DNA of 64,000 nt from Dactylonectria macrodidyma (Eukaryota > Ascomycota > Sordariomycetes > Hypocreales > Nectriaceae): the NCBI GenBank assembly GCA_020744425.1, contig JAGMUV010000036.1, forward strand, positions 248,001 through 312,000, in the 5' to 3' direction. This document shows, one piece after another, positions 54,799 to 64,000 of the stretch. Under the pieces are notes generated by a model. It had not been told where the DNA came from. It searched no databases and was given only the letters and a program-made list of their open reading frames with translations. The position numbers were made by a program, and so were the translations under genes. Within the stretch, counting starts at the first letter, position 1. Each line of letters starts with the position of its first letter.

Positions 54799-54969
54799 TA
54801 AGGTATTCGTCGCCATACTTGGCTTCAAACTGAGCCAGTCGCTCGTCGAACATCTTTTCATCTCGAGAAGCTACGATCGAGTGCCAGAAGGCATAAAACT
54901 CATCCCACACCTTGTCTTGTACTTCATCCGTTCCATGGCCGGTCTCTGCTCTGGAACCTGGCATTCAAC

Positions 54970-57900
54970 AGACCATCACGCACAAAGACGGCATGCCCCG
55001 TGGCGAGGAGGTCCTCGTCAGCGACCGCCAAGCACCATCTTTATCGAAAGAACCAAATAAAACAAAGCACTAAATGGCTTAGTGCTAAATGGGTCTTTTT
55101 ACCTTCTGGATTATTTTATATTTTAAAATTTAAAAGGCAAGAATGTGGGTTTGCATTAATACTGTAAAACTCTATCTAACCTCAGTCATTAAACCTTTGA
55201 CCTTATAAATCGGTTAACTTAGTTAAACTTTTAGACTTAGTAGCCAGTGCTATATAAGTATTATAAGTTTCTAGCCTTCTCCTTATCTAAGAAATGCAGT
55301 TCTAGTTCAGACTATCTATAAGGATTAGTAAAGAACTTCATTATGCGTTATATAAGGGGACATACCATAAGACTAGATAAAGACACAGACTGGATTAACT
55401 ACTCCTCTGAGGCAGTTTCATAAGGCCTCTCTAGGGGAGGCCGAGCTCATCTCTAACCCACAATCTCAGCATCGGGTGACCCACCTCGGCCTCGGAGCGT
55501 TGCCATCTTTATCCCGACCCCCATGATCGCGGCAGTTGTGTTCCTTTTCGGGCAGAAGTCCTAGAATGATTTTGCCCATGTTGCCCTAGTCACCTCCGAG
55601 AATACTACAACTGGCAACCGAGAAGCGAGGGTTGACGAGCTCGCTACTGTAGCGCGCACGCAACAAAGTATGGGCAAAAGCGTTGTTGTGGTGTGTTGGG
55701 CAGGGGGACAAGAGGAACACCACCACCCGAAGTGACGGATGCCGTAGGGTAGGCGGGATGCGTAGCGGAGCGAGGAACGACAAGACTCGCAAAACAAAAC
55801 AGACAAAAAGAGGGCCAGAGCTGCAACCAAGAAGCTGGCTTGAAAATAAATCAGATATTCCAGTTAATCAAATAATTTCATCATAATGACATCAAAACAA
55901 AATCCAAAGCTCAAAATTAAGGTGGGCAAGAAGGTGATTGATTGCTATCTGTGTCTGAATACTCTCTGCCTTTTATCTCAGACCAACTCTTGTTATGCTC
56001 AGTAGGCCGGGCCAGCCTTGCTCGTCGTTCCTGCCTCCCACAGGCGGTGGTCGCACCGCTATACAGACTAAACACGCCGTCCCTCTTAAGAAGACCCTAA
56101 GTCCGCTGACCTAGCCGTCTAAGAAGTACATCGCTAGCGGTCCAGAACCCAATTAGGAGACAGCGTCAAAGGTCGCTCCGTTAGACGCATAATGCCATGC
56201 TCCGTCGCTAGTAGCATCTAATAAGTTATGAGTTCGGGGACAGGAGAGTAGGAGAAGCGCATAATAGCAACCCAATTACCCCTTCTAAGAGGCTATTAAG
56301 GGACGGGATGCGATTGTAGTAAGGATGTTAGTAGGAGAGTCAGAAAGGTAGCAGTAGAAGGGCTAATAGAACCGTTAACTACTATAAGATACTACTAGCT
56401 TAATATTATTAAGCATAAAGGACGGAGAAGAAAATTATAATCATAAGAGTATAGAGTGTTTTCTTTCTTATATCCATCCTCTTTTTTTTTATTTCTATAT
56501 TAGAAGAAAAAAAGGATAGTAAATAAAGGAAAAATAGGAGAAGCTGGCTAATAACTTAGTCAGAAGTCCCCCAGTGTTCTCTAATGGTGGCCAGTGAAAT
56601 CAGTTCTACTATTACCAGCGGCCAAGATAAGGTCTCTATGCTGGCCGAAATGGATATTAATGCCTCTAGTCACGGGATCTGGTGGAGGACGCCTGCGAAA
56701 GGCACCCCCCAGCGAGTGGTAGGTATTGGATTGCGCGGCTGTGGAGAGCTGGTCGACTTTAGGGCGTTTCGGCCTCAGCGCCGCGTCCCTCGACGGCAAT
56801 ACCTTCGAGCTGCGGCTCGTGGCCAGTGCCGGGTACGGTGGGCGATAGGGGGCTAAGCGGACTACCTCGCAAGGCTAGAGAGGAGGACAGGCGAACGCCC
56901 CGACCAATGTTCGAAGACGGAGCCGGTCGGGCCGGCCATCGAAGGGCTACCGGGGTAGGTAAGTAGAACTTGATGTGCGGCGGGATTTCGAACACGTGGT
57001 GCCTAACAATGAGGGAAGGATGGGGACGGGATGTGCACAGCTAAGGTGGGCAAGTCAGCGGAGAGTTCGAGAGCGAGTGGCAGAAGGGCTGTAGAACACT
57101 ATTAGCTCGTTGACGCCGAAGGTAAGAAAGAGGGAATGCATTCACGGGGTGCAGTAGCTCGAGACTATGTGTTCCCATGCTCAGGTAGCTGGCCAAATGG
57201 CGTTAACAACAGCTGCAATCAAGCGTAGGAGTCTCTAGGCCTTTTTATATTAATTCTAATTATAATAAGAGCTTATACTTATTTTTTAGATCCGTAGGAC
57301 GGTTCTTAGAACCCCTTCCTCGGCGATCTTGCTCCGGATTTTCGCTAAATATGCGGGACCTGAAGCTCCAATCCCTTTTGACCCGGAGAGCCACCTTGCG
57401 GGGGGTTTGCTGACAATACGCTTTGGTGAGAGCTTTCAGGGCGTTGTCGCCGTGGCAATCGCCATCCAGAAGGTCGAGCGCTTCAGGGCATATTCGAATC
57501 CGTCAGAAGCCAAAGCTAGCAGACGAGCCGCGTCATCGTTAACCTCGTGGATGAGGCGGAACTCGCATCGGAATTTTACATCGGAAAAATCGTAGTCATG
57601 CACCGTGCATTCTTGTTTAATTGCTCGCCAACCAGGTGAAGCGGTGATCCCAGCCGAGCCCTCTTCACCGGGTGGTTGTCGTTAAACTCGTTCGGCTAGC
57701 TCGAAGTAGTGTAATTAGTTCCACGAGGATTGTGCGATTGCATGGTATTCAATTAGAGACTGCAAAAACGAGGCAAATCCATTGTGAATTGATTATGCAA
57801 TGTCTATTTACTTCAATGCCCTACTTCCGACATAGTACTTAATGCATCCCCTGCCGTTGAACTAAGGATCTCTCCATCCTAGCGGAACGTTCTGTTGAAG

Positions 57901-58000
57901 GCAGCCAGCATTTTTCACCGTCCCAAGTACGAAATACATCGGCGTCCACAATCCCGAAACACCAACTGTCCACTCAAAGGGACCAATCTCAATTTCAATC
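54970..58000. other. non-coding region, no gene supported
   Basis: A short hairpin (GCACTAAATGGCTTAGTGC) lies at 55067-55085. 55080-55420 and 56280-56560 are AT-rich and probably repeat-derived. 55430-56250 and 56570-57230 are GC-normal with only short overlapping ORFs. On the minus strand about 57300-57600 there is a protein-like stretch (KFRCEFRLIHEVNDDAARLL) that needs a frame change to continue; it may be a decayed gene but I cannot name it. Confidence 0.4.
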
Positions 58001-58111
58001 AAAGTGTATTCAGATGAGCCGGGTTCGACAGTGTGTGCCTTGCCGAAGGGTCATTCAAGAAAGCTATTGACATTGATTGCCCTTTGAAGGAGTTAGTAGG
58101 CATTAAATAAA

Positions 58112-59125
58112 TCACCATAACGTAGACCAAAGACGGTGCCACAAATTCTTGTCCCCATCCGAAGACTGACCCTCCAAGTGGCTGCATTGCTGATCAACTG
58201 TCTCGGAGTCTCTTAGTGATCGCAACAGCCACTTAGTCATCTGCTCAATCGCAACCGTCGCCTCAGGGATCGGCATCACCGGCCAAATATGCATCATGCC
58301 CTTAGCAAAGTAATACTCGACATCATTCCCCTCCTTCCTCGCCGCATCCACAAATTTCTTCGTATCCGGCGTGAGGAGATCCGCGCCACCGGCCAAGACC
58401 AACATGGGCGGAAACCCCTTCAGGCTCCCATAGAGGGGGCTAAGGCGCGGATCCATTGTGTCCAGATCAGGACACACGAGGCAAGTCATCTCTTTGATGC
58501 CAGGGACATCCAACCACGGATCCGTCTTGGCCGCAGTGTGCAGGTCATTGTTAGAGCAGCTGTAGTCGACGCACGGAGAGATCAGCAGCATGCGCGACGC
58601 CAGGGGCAAGCCATCATCTATAGCTTGCCGCGTGAGAGCGAGCGTCATGGTGCCGCCAGCCGAGTCGCCGCCGCACCAGAACGGCTCGTCGGGTGCGGCG
58701 GCAGCAGCGAGTCTGTTATACAATGGCTGCACCACTTCGTATATGCTCAGCAGTTTGACCTCTGGGCCGAGGGGGTAGATGGGAACGGTGACGGTGGCGC
58801 CGAGGCGTTGGGTGATGGCGGCGACGAGGCCCCAGTGCTCCTTTGTCATGTTGAAGATGAAACCGCCGCCATGGAGGTAGAGCAGGTTGGCCTTGGTGGT
58901 GGTGTTGGGCTTGCCGTCGAGTTTGGGCGAGAGGGTGTAGACGGTGTAACCATGCTGCTGTGATTCGTCGATGTGGAATTGGTTGTAGAGCGTCTGTGGT
59001 GGCGCTGGATCGCGGGTTCGGCGATCGTCGCGGACAGCCTTATTAAGGTTATCGGCTGACTGGCATGTGCTCTTGGCCGTGAACCAGAGCGCCCAGCTGA
59101 CTGCATAACTTTGAAGACTAGGCAT
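58112..59125 (-). CDS. alpha/beta-hydrolase of the HSL (steryl acetyl hydrolase / arylacetamide deacetylase-like) family, 337 aa
   Basis: Probably hydrolyses small esters. Numbering from the Met at 59125: oxyanion-hole motif HGGGF (85-89), nucleophile elbow GDSAGG (153-158, Ser155), acidic residue in GGADLLTPD (Asp249 likely) and catalytic His279 in KGMMHIWP. The order and spacing fit the hormone-sensitive-lipase family. The N-terminus (SLQSYAVSWALWF) is partly hydrophobic and could be a membrane anchor. I choose 59125 because MPSLQSYA is a plausible family start and the codon has a good context (CCACAATG). An upstream in-frame ATG at 59311 would add 62 residues of low-complexity sequence. 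No introns. It is divergent from the membrane protein at 60093. Natural substrate unknown. Confidence 0.88.
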   Translation of the reverse strand: MPSLQSYAVSWALWFTAKSTCQSADNLNKAVRDDRRTRDPAPPQTLYNQFHIDESQQHGYTVYTLSPKLDGKPNTTTKANLLYLHGGGFIFNMTKEHWGLVAAITQRLGATVTVPIYPLGPEVKLLSIYEVVQPLYNRLAAAAAPDEPFWCGGDSAGGTMTLALTRQAIDDGLPLASRMLLISPCVDYSCSNNDLHTAAKTDPWLDVPGIKEMTCLVCPDLDTMDPRLSPLYGSLKGFPPMLVLAGGADLLTPDTKKFVDAARKEGNDVEYYFAKGMMHIWPVMPIPEATVAIEQMTKWLLRSLRDSETVDQQCSHLEGQSSDGDKNLWHRLWSTLW

Positions 59126-60092
59126 TGTGGCGGCGGCAATGTTTGAGGTACATTGGATGGGGAGAGGGACTGCAGGACTAAGGGGACTCGGAGCTGTTAA
59201 ATTATTCGCTTTTAAAACTACCAACGACGTGCGGAGTAGTATGTACCGAGGTACTACGGACAACATGCCATGTCGGGGGGCCTTGCACAAGCAACCTGAG
59301 GCAGCCTCCACAGGGAACGCCGGGCGTTATCGCCGATGCCCCTGTCGGGTGTTGTTGGTTCTGTTCGACTTGCATCAGGCTAGGCCGCGCCGCCCTGGAT
59401 TTCTGCTGCAACCCCAACCGGGATCTGGCTCGGGTGATTCCTTGCAGGAGACAAGGTTTATTTCATTTCGCCCATGTTAATTTAATTAACTGAGCACAGC
59501 CTGCATGAAATATGAAGTCCTGGGGTCCGAGCCGTTGGTCCTCGTGGGTTTGAAATGCCACAGGCTCGAAATCCAATCCTCCACTAGCCTGTTCTAGCTA
59601 CTCCACCAGCCGATTCCAGCTCCTCCACCACCGAGAAACCAAAGACGCACAGCAGTGACAGCACAGTCTTGGATGACCGAAATATCATCTTGGTCAGGGA
59701 ACTTGAGCTTGAACTCCCTTAACCCAGCGAATAAGGTAAGAAACGCTATCAAGGCCGTTCACGTTCGATCCAAGCCCCGTTGCATTGTGTCAAGTTCCTC
59801 CGTGAAGGATCATCATCACACCAGGCTAGCCCGACAACCATGGTGCTATCCGGGGAAACCCTTCCGTCGACACACGGTCCGGTCCCCCCCTGACTAGCGG
59901 CCGCATTTTCCTACATAGTACTGTAAAATGTAGATAACCCCATGCGCCCAACTTCCGATTTTATCTCGCCTCTACTCTCCATACGGAGAATGTTCAATTT
60001 TTATTTATTTATCTATGTATTTCTCGGTTCTTAATACGTATAACTATCAGAGGCACTTCCCATCCGAATAGAATCAGCTTCGGCATTTCGCT
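59126..60092. other. intergenic region between divergent genes
   Basis: Contains an 80-codon ORF (59655-59897) with no motif. An AT-rich stretch with TTTATTTATTTATC at about 60000-60013, about 80 bp before the plus-strand start, could serve as core promoter. Confidence 0.4.
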
Positions 60093-61401
60093 ATGGGCAC
60101 AGACAACCGTGGCCCGCCGCTGCAGCGTGTCTGCTACGCCATGGTGGTAATCGCGCTAGTGTCTGCCCTTCTGAGGTTCTATGTCCGGCTCCGCATCGTC
60201 AGGTCTTTTGGGGTGGACGACTGGTTCATGCTGGGTGGTTTGGTATGTATTGATTTGCAGATTCATCGACACTCTTTCTTACATCCCCTTTCTGGACAGG
60301 TATCCTTTTGCCTCTTCGTTGCGAGCTCCCTCCTTGGCGTCCACTTCGGCGCCGGCCGCCACATACTCGAAATTCTAGACGATGATAGACAACATGCGAT
60401 TCAAGTAAGCCACAGCTTCTGGGCCCGCCATATCCTCGGTACTGACGAGAAAACTAGTGCTGGTGGTTCTGCTATCTTTGGTATTGCCTCACCATGACGG
60501 CCACCAAGGTTTCCATCGCACACCTTCTTCTTCGGTTGGTCGTTAGGAGACTCCACAGCTGGATTATCTACGGAGTCTTGATACTCAATATCTTCTCCGG
60601 AATAGCATTCTTCTTCATCACCCTCTTCCAGTGCAGTCCCGTCTCGGAATTCTGGCGGAGAACCGGCACCGGGAAATGCCTCGGCATGGACGCCGTCATC
60701 ATCATCTCCTACGTCTACGGCACCTGCGGTATGATATGCGACTTCACCTGCACACTTCTACCGATGTGGATCATCTGGGGCTTGAACATGGATAAGCGGA
60801 CCAAGATTTCACTCATGCCCGTCATGGCTATGGCTTGCGTGTATGTGTTTCCCCGAACGGCCTTGAGAGTTAGAATAACCTGACAGGAGTAATAGGGCGA
60901 GTGCAGCTACCGTCGTTCGGTTCGTATATTGTGAAGACGCCAGAGACCCCGACTTTCTCTGTAAGTTTTGCCTCCATACGCAATCTCATATAAGCGCCAT
61001 CGACCCCTTGCTAATGCGGTCTCTCAGATGCAACCATCAACATCGTCATCTGGTCGACAGTGGAACAAGGCCTAGCCGTCGCAGCAGGTAGTCTCGCCAC
61101 TCTCCGTCCACTGCTTCGGATTGTCACCCACAAATTCGGCTTGTCGGTGTCGGCACGGCCCTCTTCACTGAATGGCTCCGAAAACCCCGATCGATTCGAA
61201 AGACGTTCTAAGAAGCACTATGGGGGTCGAGATGGCGTTAACCTGCACCTGGAGTCGATGAATGGCTACATGGTAAGGGGGAAGGATGACAAAAGCTGGA
61301 AGACGCAGGGCCTTCCAGAAAATGGGAGTGAAGAGGAGCTGACTGCTGAGTACGCGAGGAAGAAACCCCAGGTTACGGCTTTTCGAACAGGGGGAAAATA
61401 A
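60093..61401 (+). CDS. PTH11-like fungal rhodopsin-fold integral membrane protein, 5 exons, 358 aa
   Basis: Exons 60093-60242, 60300-60404, 60458-60840, 60896-60960 and 61028-61401; four introns of 53-67 bp with GT..AG ends, all keeping the frame (1077 nt). The product has seven hydrophobic helices: CYAMVVIALVSALLRFYV; DDWFMLGGL, continuing VVSFCLFVASSLLGV; CWWFCYLWYCLTMTATKVSI; WIIYGVLILNIFSGIAFFFI; a fifth in VIIISYVYGTCGMI..LLPMWIIW; a sixth in MAMACVASAATVVRF; and a last in INIVIWSTVEQGLAVAAGS. Conserved family marks are HFGAGRH, FQCSPV..FW and EQGLAVAAGSLATLRPLL. The C-terminal tail is hydrophilic and charged. Members of this fungal family (related to PTH11) sit in the plasma membrane and include surface-sensing receptors; ligand and role here are unknown. 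Confidence 0.92.
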
Positions 61402-62173
61402 GGATGGTAAGGAAAAAGGTTGGGGGTTTAAAAGGAAGGGAGGAGTTATGAGGTTATTATTATTGTGACGATCGGTCTTCCACACTAGGCTCGCGAGTCT
61501 AAGATCCTGATTTTATGTTTGCAATGGATCAGGCGTGTCAAATTCGTACCCGTAGATTATTATTATAGGACAGATCATTACTGTATTCCTCATACAACCA
61601 CGTCTGCCTGTATATTTATTTGTTCATATGGTAATATCAGGGCTCAGGATGACGAGGTGTTCAGAGAACAAAAGTTTTTCGGGAAAATACAAAAATATTA
61701 CCAAACTTACAGCGCCAAATTCGTAACCAAATGAGCTTAATCCCGTATTTTTCACTGCCCGGTGACATGAGTTGTTGTAGTTTAGAATAATTGTCGGGTT
61801 GAAGATCAACGAAATGCTCACTGACATAAGAAAGTCTTGGCTCAGAACAATTCCGAATAGGAAAGGCGTCGACCCAACGTAACGTCTTAGCTCAGAAAAA
61901 TTCAAGAAGGGAATTGCTCTGTCTCCATCCTCGTATCTTATCTTATCGGGGGCACAAGAGCGGTCCAAGAATTGTTACCTAGGAAAAAGCAAAACGTCGT
62001 AACCCATGATAGTTGTACAGAATATCTCAAGTCAGACTGAAGCTGCCAGCTGCTGAAATAATAAAGCGGGATCAGACAAGCAAGCCCTCACATTTACAGA
62101 TATTTATCGCTCTTGAAGCCGTACTGCATCAGGCAGTGGCCGACCTGAAGCTGGGTAGAAAATCGACGAAGCC
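61402..62173. other. 3' flank, no gene supported
   Basis: The first 60 bases are purine-rich and include GTTATTATTATTGTGACG (61453-61470). A 114-codon minus-strand ORF (61624-61968) is present in AT-moderate sequence but shows no domain or coding bias that I can see. Confidence 0.4.
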
Positions 62174-62543
62174 ATGACTGGCGTTAACGACAAGAAGGAC
62201 AGGGGGGGCCTTTGGCCTCACGCTTTTATCAACCGACAACGACGACGAAGACGGGGTCGTCGATAACCCAATGGAGATATTCCCCTCCTCCTCCGACGGC
62301 AAGGACGACGGCGGCAAGGACAGCAGACGGCTGACAGTCCTCACGGCGACGTCCTCTAGCGTCCGAACGACTCGTCCGTCTCCTCCTATCTCGCCACCTG
62401 CACCAAAGCGACATTGCCCTCGTGGAGCCAAGCCAACCAATGCTAGCGCCGTCTCGGCCAGCTACTCCTCTCGGACATTGGAAACTGGCGATAAACCATC
62501 GAGCTCCCCTCAGAAGACTGGGAACATTGAAAATCCTGAGTAA
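62174..62543 (+). pseudogene. possible hypothetical gene with a frame change at a G7 run
   Basis: An ATG at 62174 opens MTGVNDKKDR and then meets a run of seven G (62202-62208). Downstream, the +1 frame gives a coherent acidic and Ser/Pro-rich sequence (STDNDDEDGVVDNPMEIFPS and on to a stop at 62543). An ATG at 62271 in that frame could also start a 90-codon ORF. Low-complexity, no domain. It could be a small real gene, a broken one, or chance. Confidence 0.25.
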
Positions 62544-64000
62544 ACCCTCACGCACACACGACGTGCCTACTACACAGTTCTCGGTGGATACGGGCAAGGA
62601 AACTAACTTCCGGAGCCTCGCTTCTCTTTTACAAGGCGCGCAACAAATCTGACATCACTTACTCGACCTAAGGTCAGATTCATGGAAAATCTGACTAACG
62701 CTGCATTCGCTGTTCTTGGCTGCACAATTGCCTAATCGATGTATAACTCGAAACGATACCCCGATGCTATCCTACCTATGCACCTATGCACCTGTGCGTT
62801 CAATGCATTGCTACAGCCGTGGTGATATCAATTTTGCTATAATAAGTCGGATAATAATCAAATGCTACACACTTTCTCTTGTTAAAGTCAATTATGGATT
62901 GGTTGATATGGTATCATATCATGGATGATGTCGAGAAACGTGGAATGAATAGTCACATCAATTGATCTATTGCCGCTTGCTCTCTTAGATGCTCTCTGAA
63001 ACCCGTCGCCTAGAGCTGGGAAGTGGTGATCTCGTAGTAAGCGCACATATCTTCAATGCAGTAGCTCAGAGTGGTGGAATTTTGGGTGTTGGCTCGTGAT
63101 CGCATCACACGTATCTAGCGATTTTCTTCGTACTCGGCCGACTTGCCTTGTGAAAGTGTGGTATCGCTGATGGATTGTCATGGTCTTGGCGTCAAAAGCG
63201 TTGTAACCTAGAAATCGAGTGGGGAACGACCTTTTCTCCTCGCTACGCGCCCTGGGCCTTCGAATTAATTACTGTCGATAAGCGCGCTTTGACACCCGCT
63301 AAACCAGGGAGGGATGGAAAGAGGAAGGAGAGAAGAGAGAGGGAGACGCGGCACCCCAGCCCCTGGTCCATGACCTGTCCAACGTCTCGGCTGTGACTCG
63401 GAACTTCTCACCGGAAACCCGGACCCACAGCTCCCTTCCTTAGCGCTTGAACAAACCCACCCACACACAACGGCTTTTAGAAGGTAGGTGTGGGTAACCT
63501 TTTCTGGTAATGGAATAGTAATGCCTTGCCATAAAATGGGAACTGATGTCATCCGGAGCTAATCAATGTCTCAGGTAGTTCTGAGTTAGGTCTCTCGTAT
63601 CTGTTGGTTCCAGCAGTCCCCAAAGCTAGTTACAATCGTGTATGGCTGACCTGACGCACAAATTGGCGACGGGGCTAGCGTACCGTTGTGTCGGGATTGG
63701 TGTGGTAACCGCTGTCCAGTAGCATAGGCAGCTTATACGGGCCTCGGCCAAGTTTTTACGAAAGGTTCCGCATCTGAAATTACTCTGTGATAATCGGCAG
63801 ATTGCACCGGGTCTAGTATGCCGATTTGTGGCTAGCTGTATGCGAGTTCCCTCCTGATCCGCCAATGCTGCGGATCACATTTCTCCCCCCCCACCCCAAA
63901 AATCATCAAGCCAAGCCAACACTGACTCGTCGGGGCCTACCTCACTTGCCAAGCCGAGAGCGTTGGAAGTGGGCAAAGTGCAACTCTTGTATTGAAGAAC
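62544..64000. other. no gene supported
   Basis: Only short overlapping ORFs on both strands, GC-normal to slightly AT-rich, no RIP signature and no transposon motif. The right edge (63880-64000) has a C-rich run and could be the upstream region of a gene beyond the window. Confidence 0.4.

Larger units (their letters stand above)
52130..54964 (-). pseudogene. MULE-type (Mutator-like) transposase relic, split by a pogo-like element
   Basis: Two parts on the minus strand: 54964-54801 and 52600-52130. The first reads KVWDEFYAFWHSIVASRDEK then RLAQFEAKYGDEYL. With the inserted element and one TA removed, the frame continues directly as KAVGYIKMY-stop-LKPYKDKTVKA, which fits the fungal MULE pattern in which an F..KY..EY segment is followed by W..PYK.K.VKAW. 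Further on, GIHSLIKSHIKTSTLDLFD (about 52380-52440) matches the conserved HSLIK block. Stops stand at Trp codons. The remaining open stretch (52130-52390) has a change of frame. N-terminal parts and element ends are not visible. Confidence 0.72.

Noticed and set aside
56584..56995. overlapping ORFs on both strands in a GC-rich stretch
   Set aside because: GC-rich DNA opens long frames by chance; no domain or conserved-looking segment.
57329..57595. 88-codon plus-strand ORF
   Set aside because: No motif and no ATG context; the minus strand looks more protein-like but needs a frame change. Neither is strong enough to annotate.
62129..62597. minus-strand ORFs of 103 and 122 codons
   Set aside because: They overlap in different frames and are opposite a slightly better plus-strand frame; composition is driven by the GAC/GTC-rich stretch.

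Overview
The window is from a filamentous ascomycete (Pezizomycotina). The evidence is short GT..AG introns (about 37-67 bp), a PTH11-like fungal rhodopsin-fold membrane protein, a fungus-specific transposon set (chromodomain Ty3/Gypsy, Copia, Fot1/pogo, hAT, MULE, Helitron with a Rep/helicase), and massive C-to-T/G-to-A decay of repeats with the signature of repeat-induced point mutation (RIP). Almost all of positions 1-55,000 is transposon; host-type single-copy genes are seen only towards the right end.

Layout. 1-18,550 is an AT-rich RIP-destroyed block. It is built mostly from many copies, in both orientations, of one short (about 1.0-1.1 kb) interspersed repeat family, called R here. One copy (3615-4628) escaped mutation and carries a 142-codon ORF of unknown function. 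Embedded in the block are a RIP-dead Fot1/pogo-like transposon with long TIRs and a TA duplication (7260-10627), two inverted pairs of MITE-like repeats, and solo LTRs of one family at 9178-9700 and 14661-15179, each with a perfect 5-bp target duplication. A third copy of that LTR lies at 22099-22645.

18,550-41,570 is a deep nest of insertions. The oldest layer is a heavily mutated Gypsy copy (18796-20215, 24606-24651, fragment 39595-39683). A Copia relic (20216-24605), itself holding two solo LTRs, lies in it. A second, younger Gypsy copy (24652-39594) follows. It contains a solo Gypsy LTR (29310-29502) and a Helitron (29970-39045) whose Rep/helicase gene is interrupted by a hAT element (35344-38355). 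An intact Fot1/pogo element (39684-41570) sits in the old Gypsy fragment on the right. Removing the hAT plus one target duplication restores the helicase reading frame exactly, which proves that order.

41,809-48,103 is a structurally complete Gypsy chromovirus: identical 193-bp LTRs, target duplication GTAAA, intact gag and pol with protease, RT, RNase H, integrase and chromodomain, and a primer-binding region that looks self-primed. It is the probable recent source of the younger LTRs here.

48,104-58,100 is mostly non-coding. It holds an ankyrin-repeat ORF, one weak hypothetical ORF, and a MULE transposase relic split by a second pogo-like element (52603-54798). 58,112-61,401 holds the two convincing cellular genes, divergently oriented: an HSL-type alpha/beta hydrolase (minus) and a five-exon PTH11-like seven-helix membrane protein (plus). 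The remainder to 64,000 has no gene I can support well.
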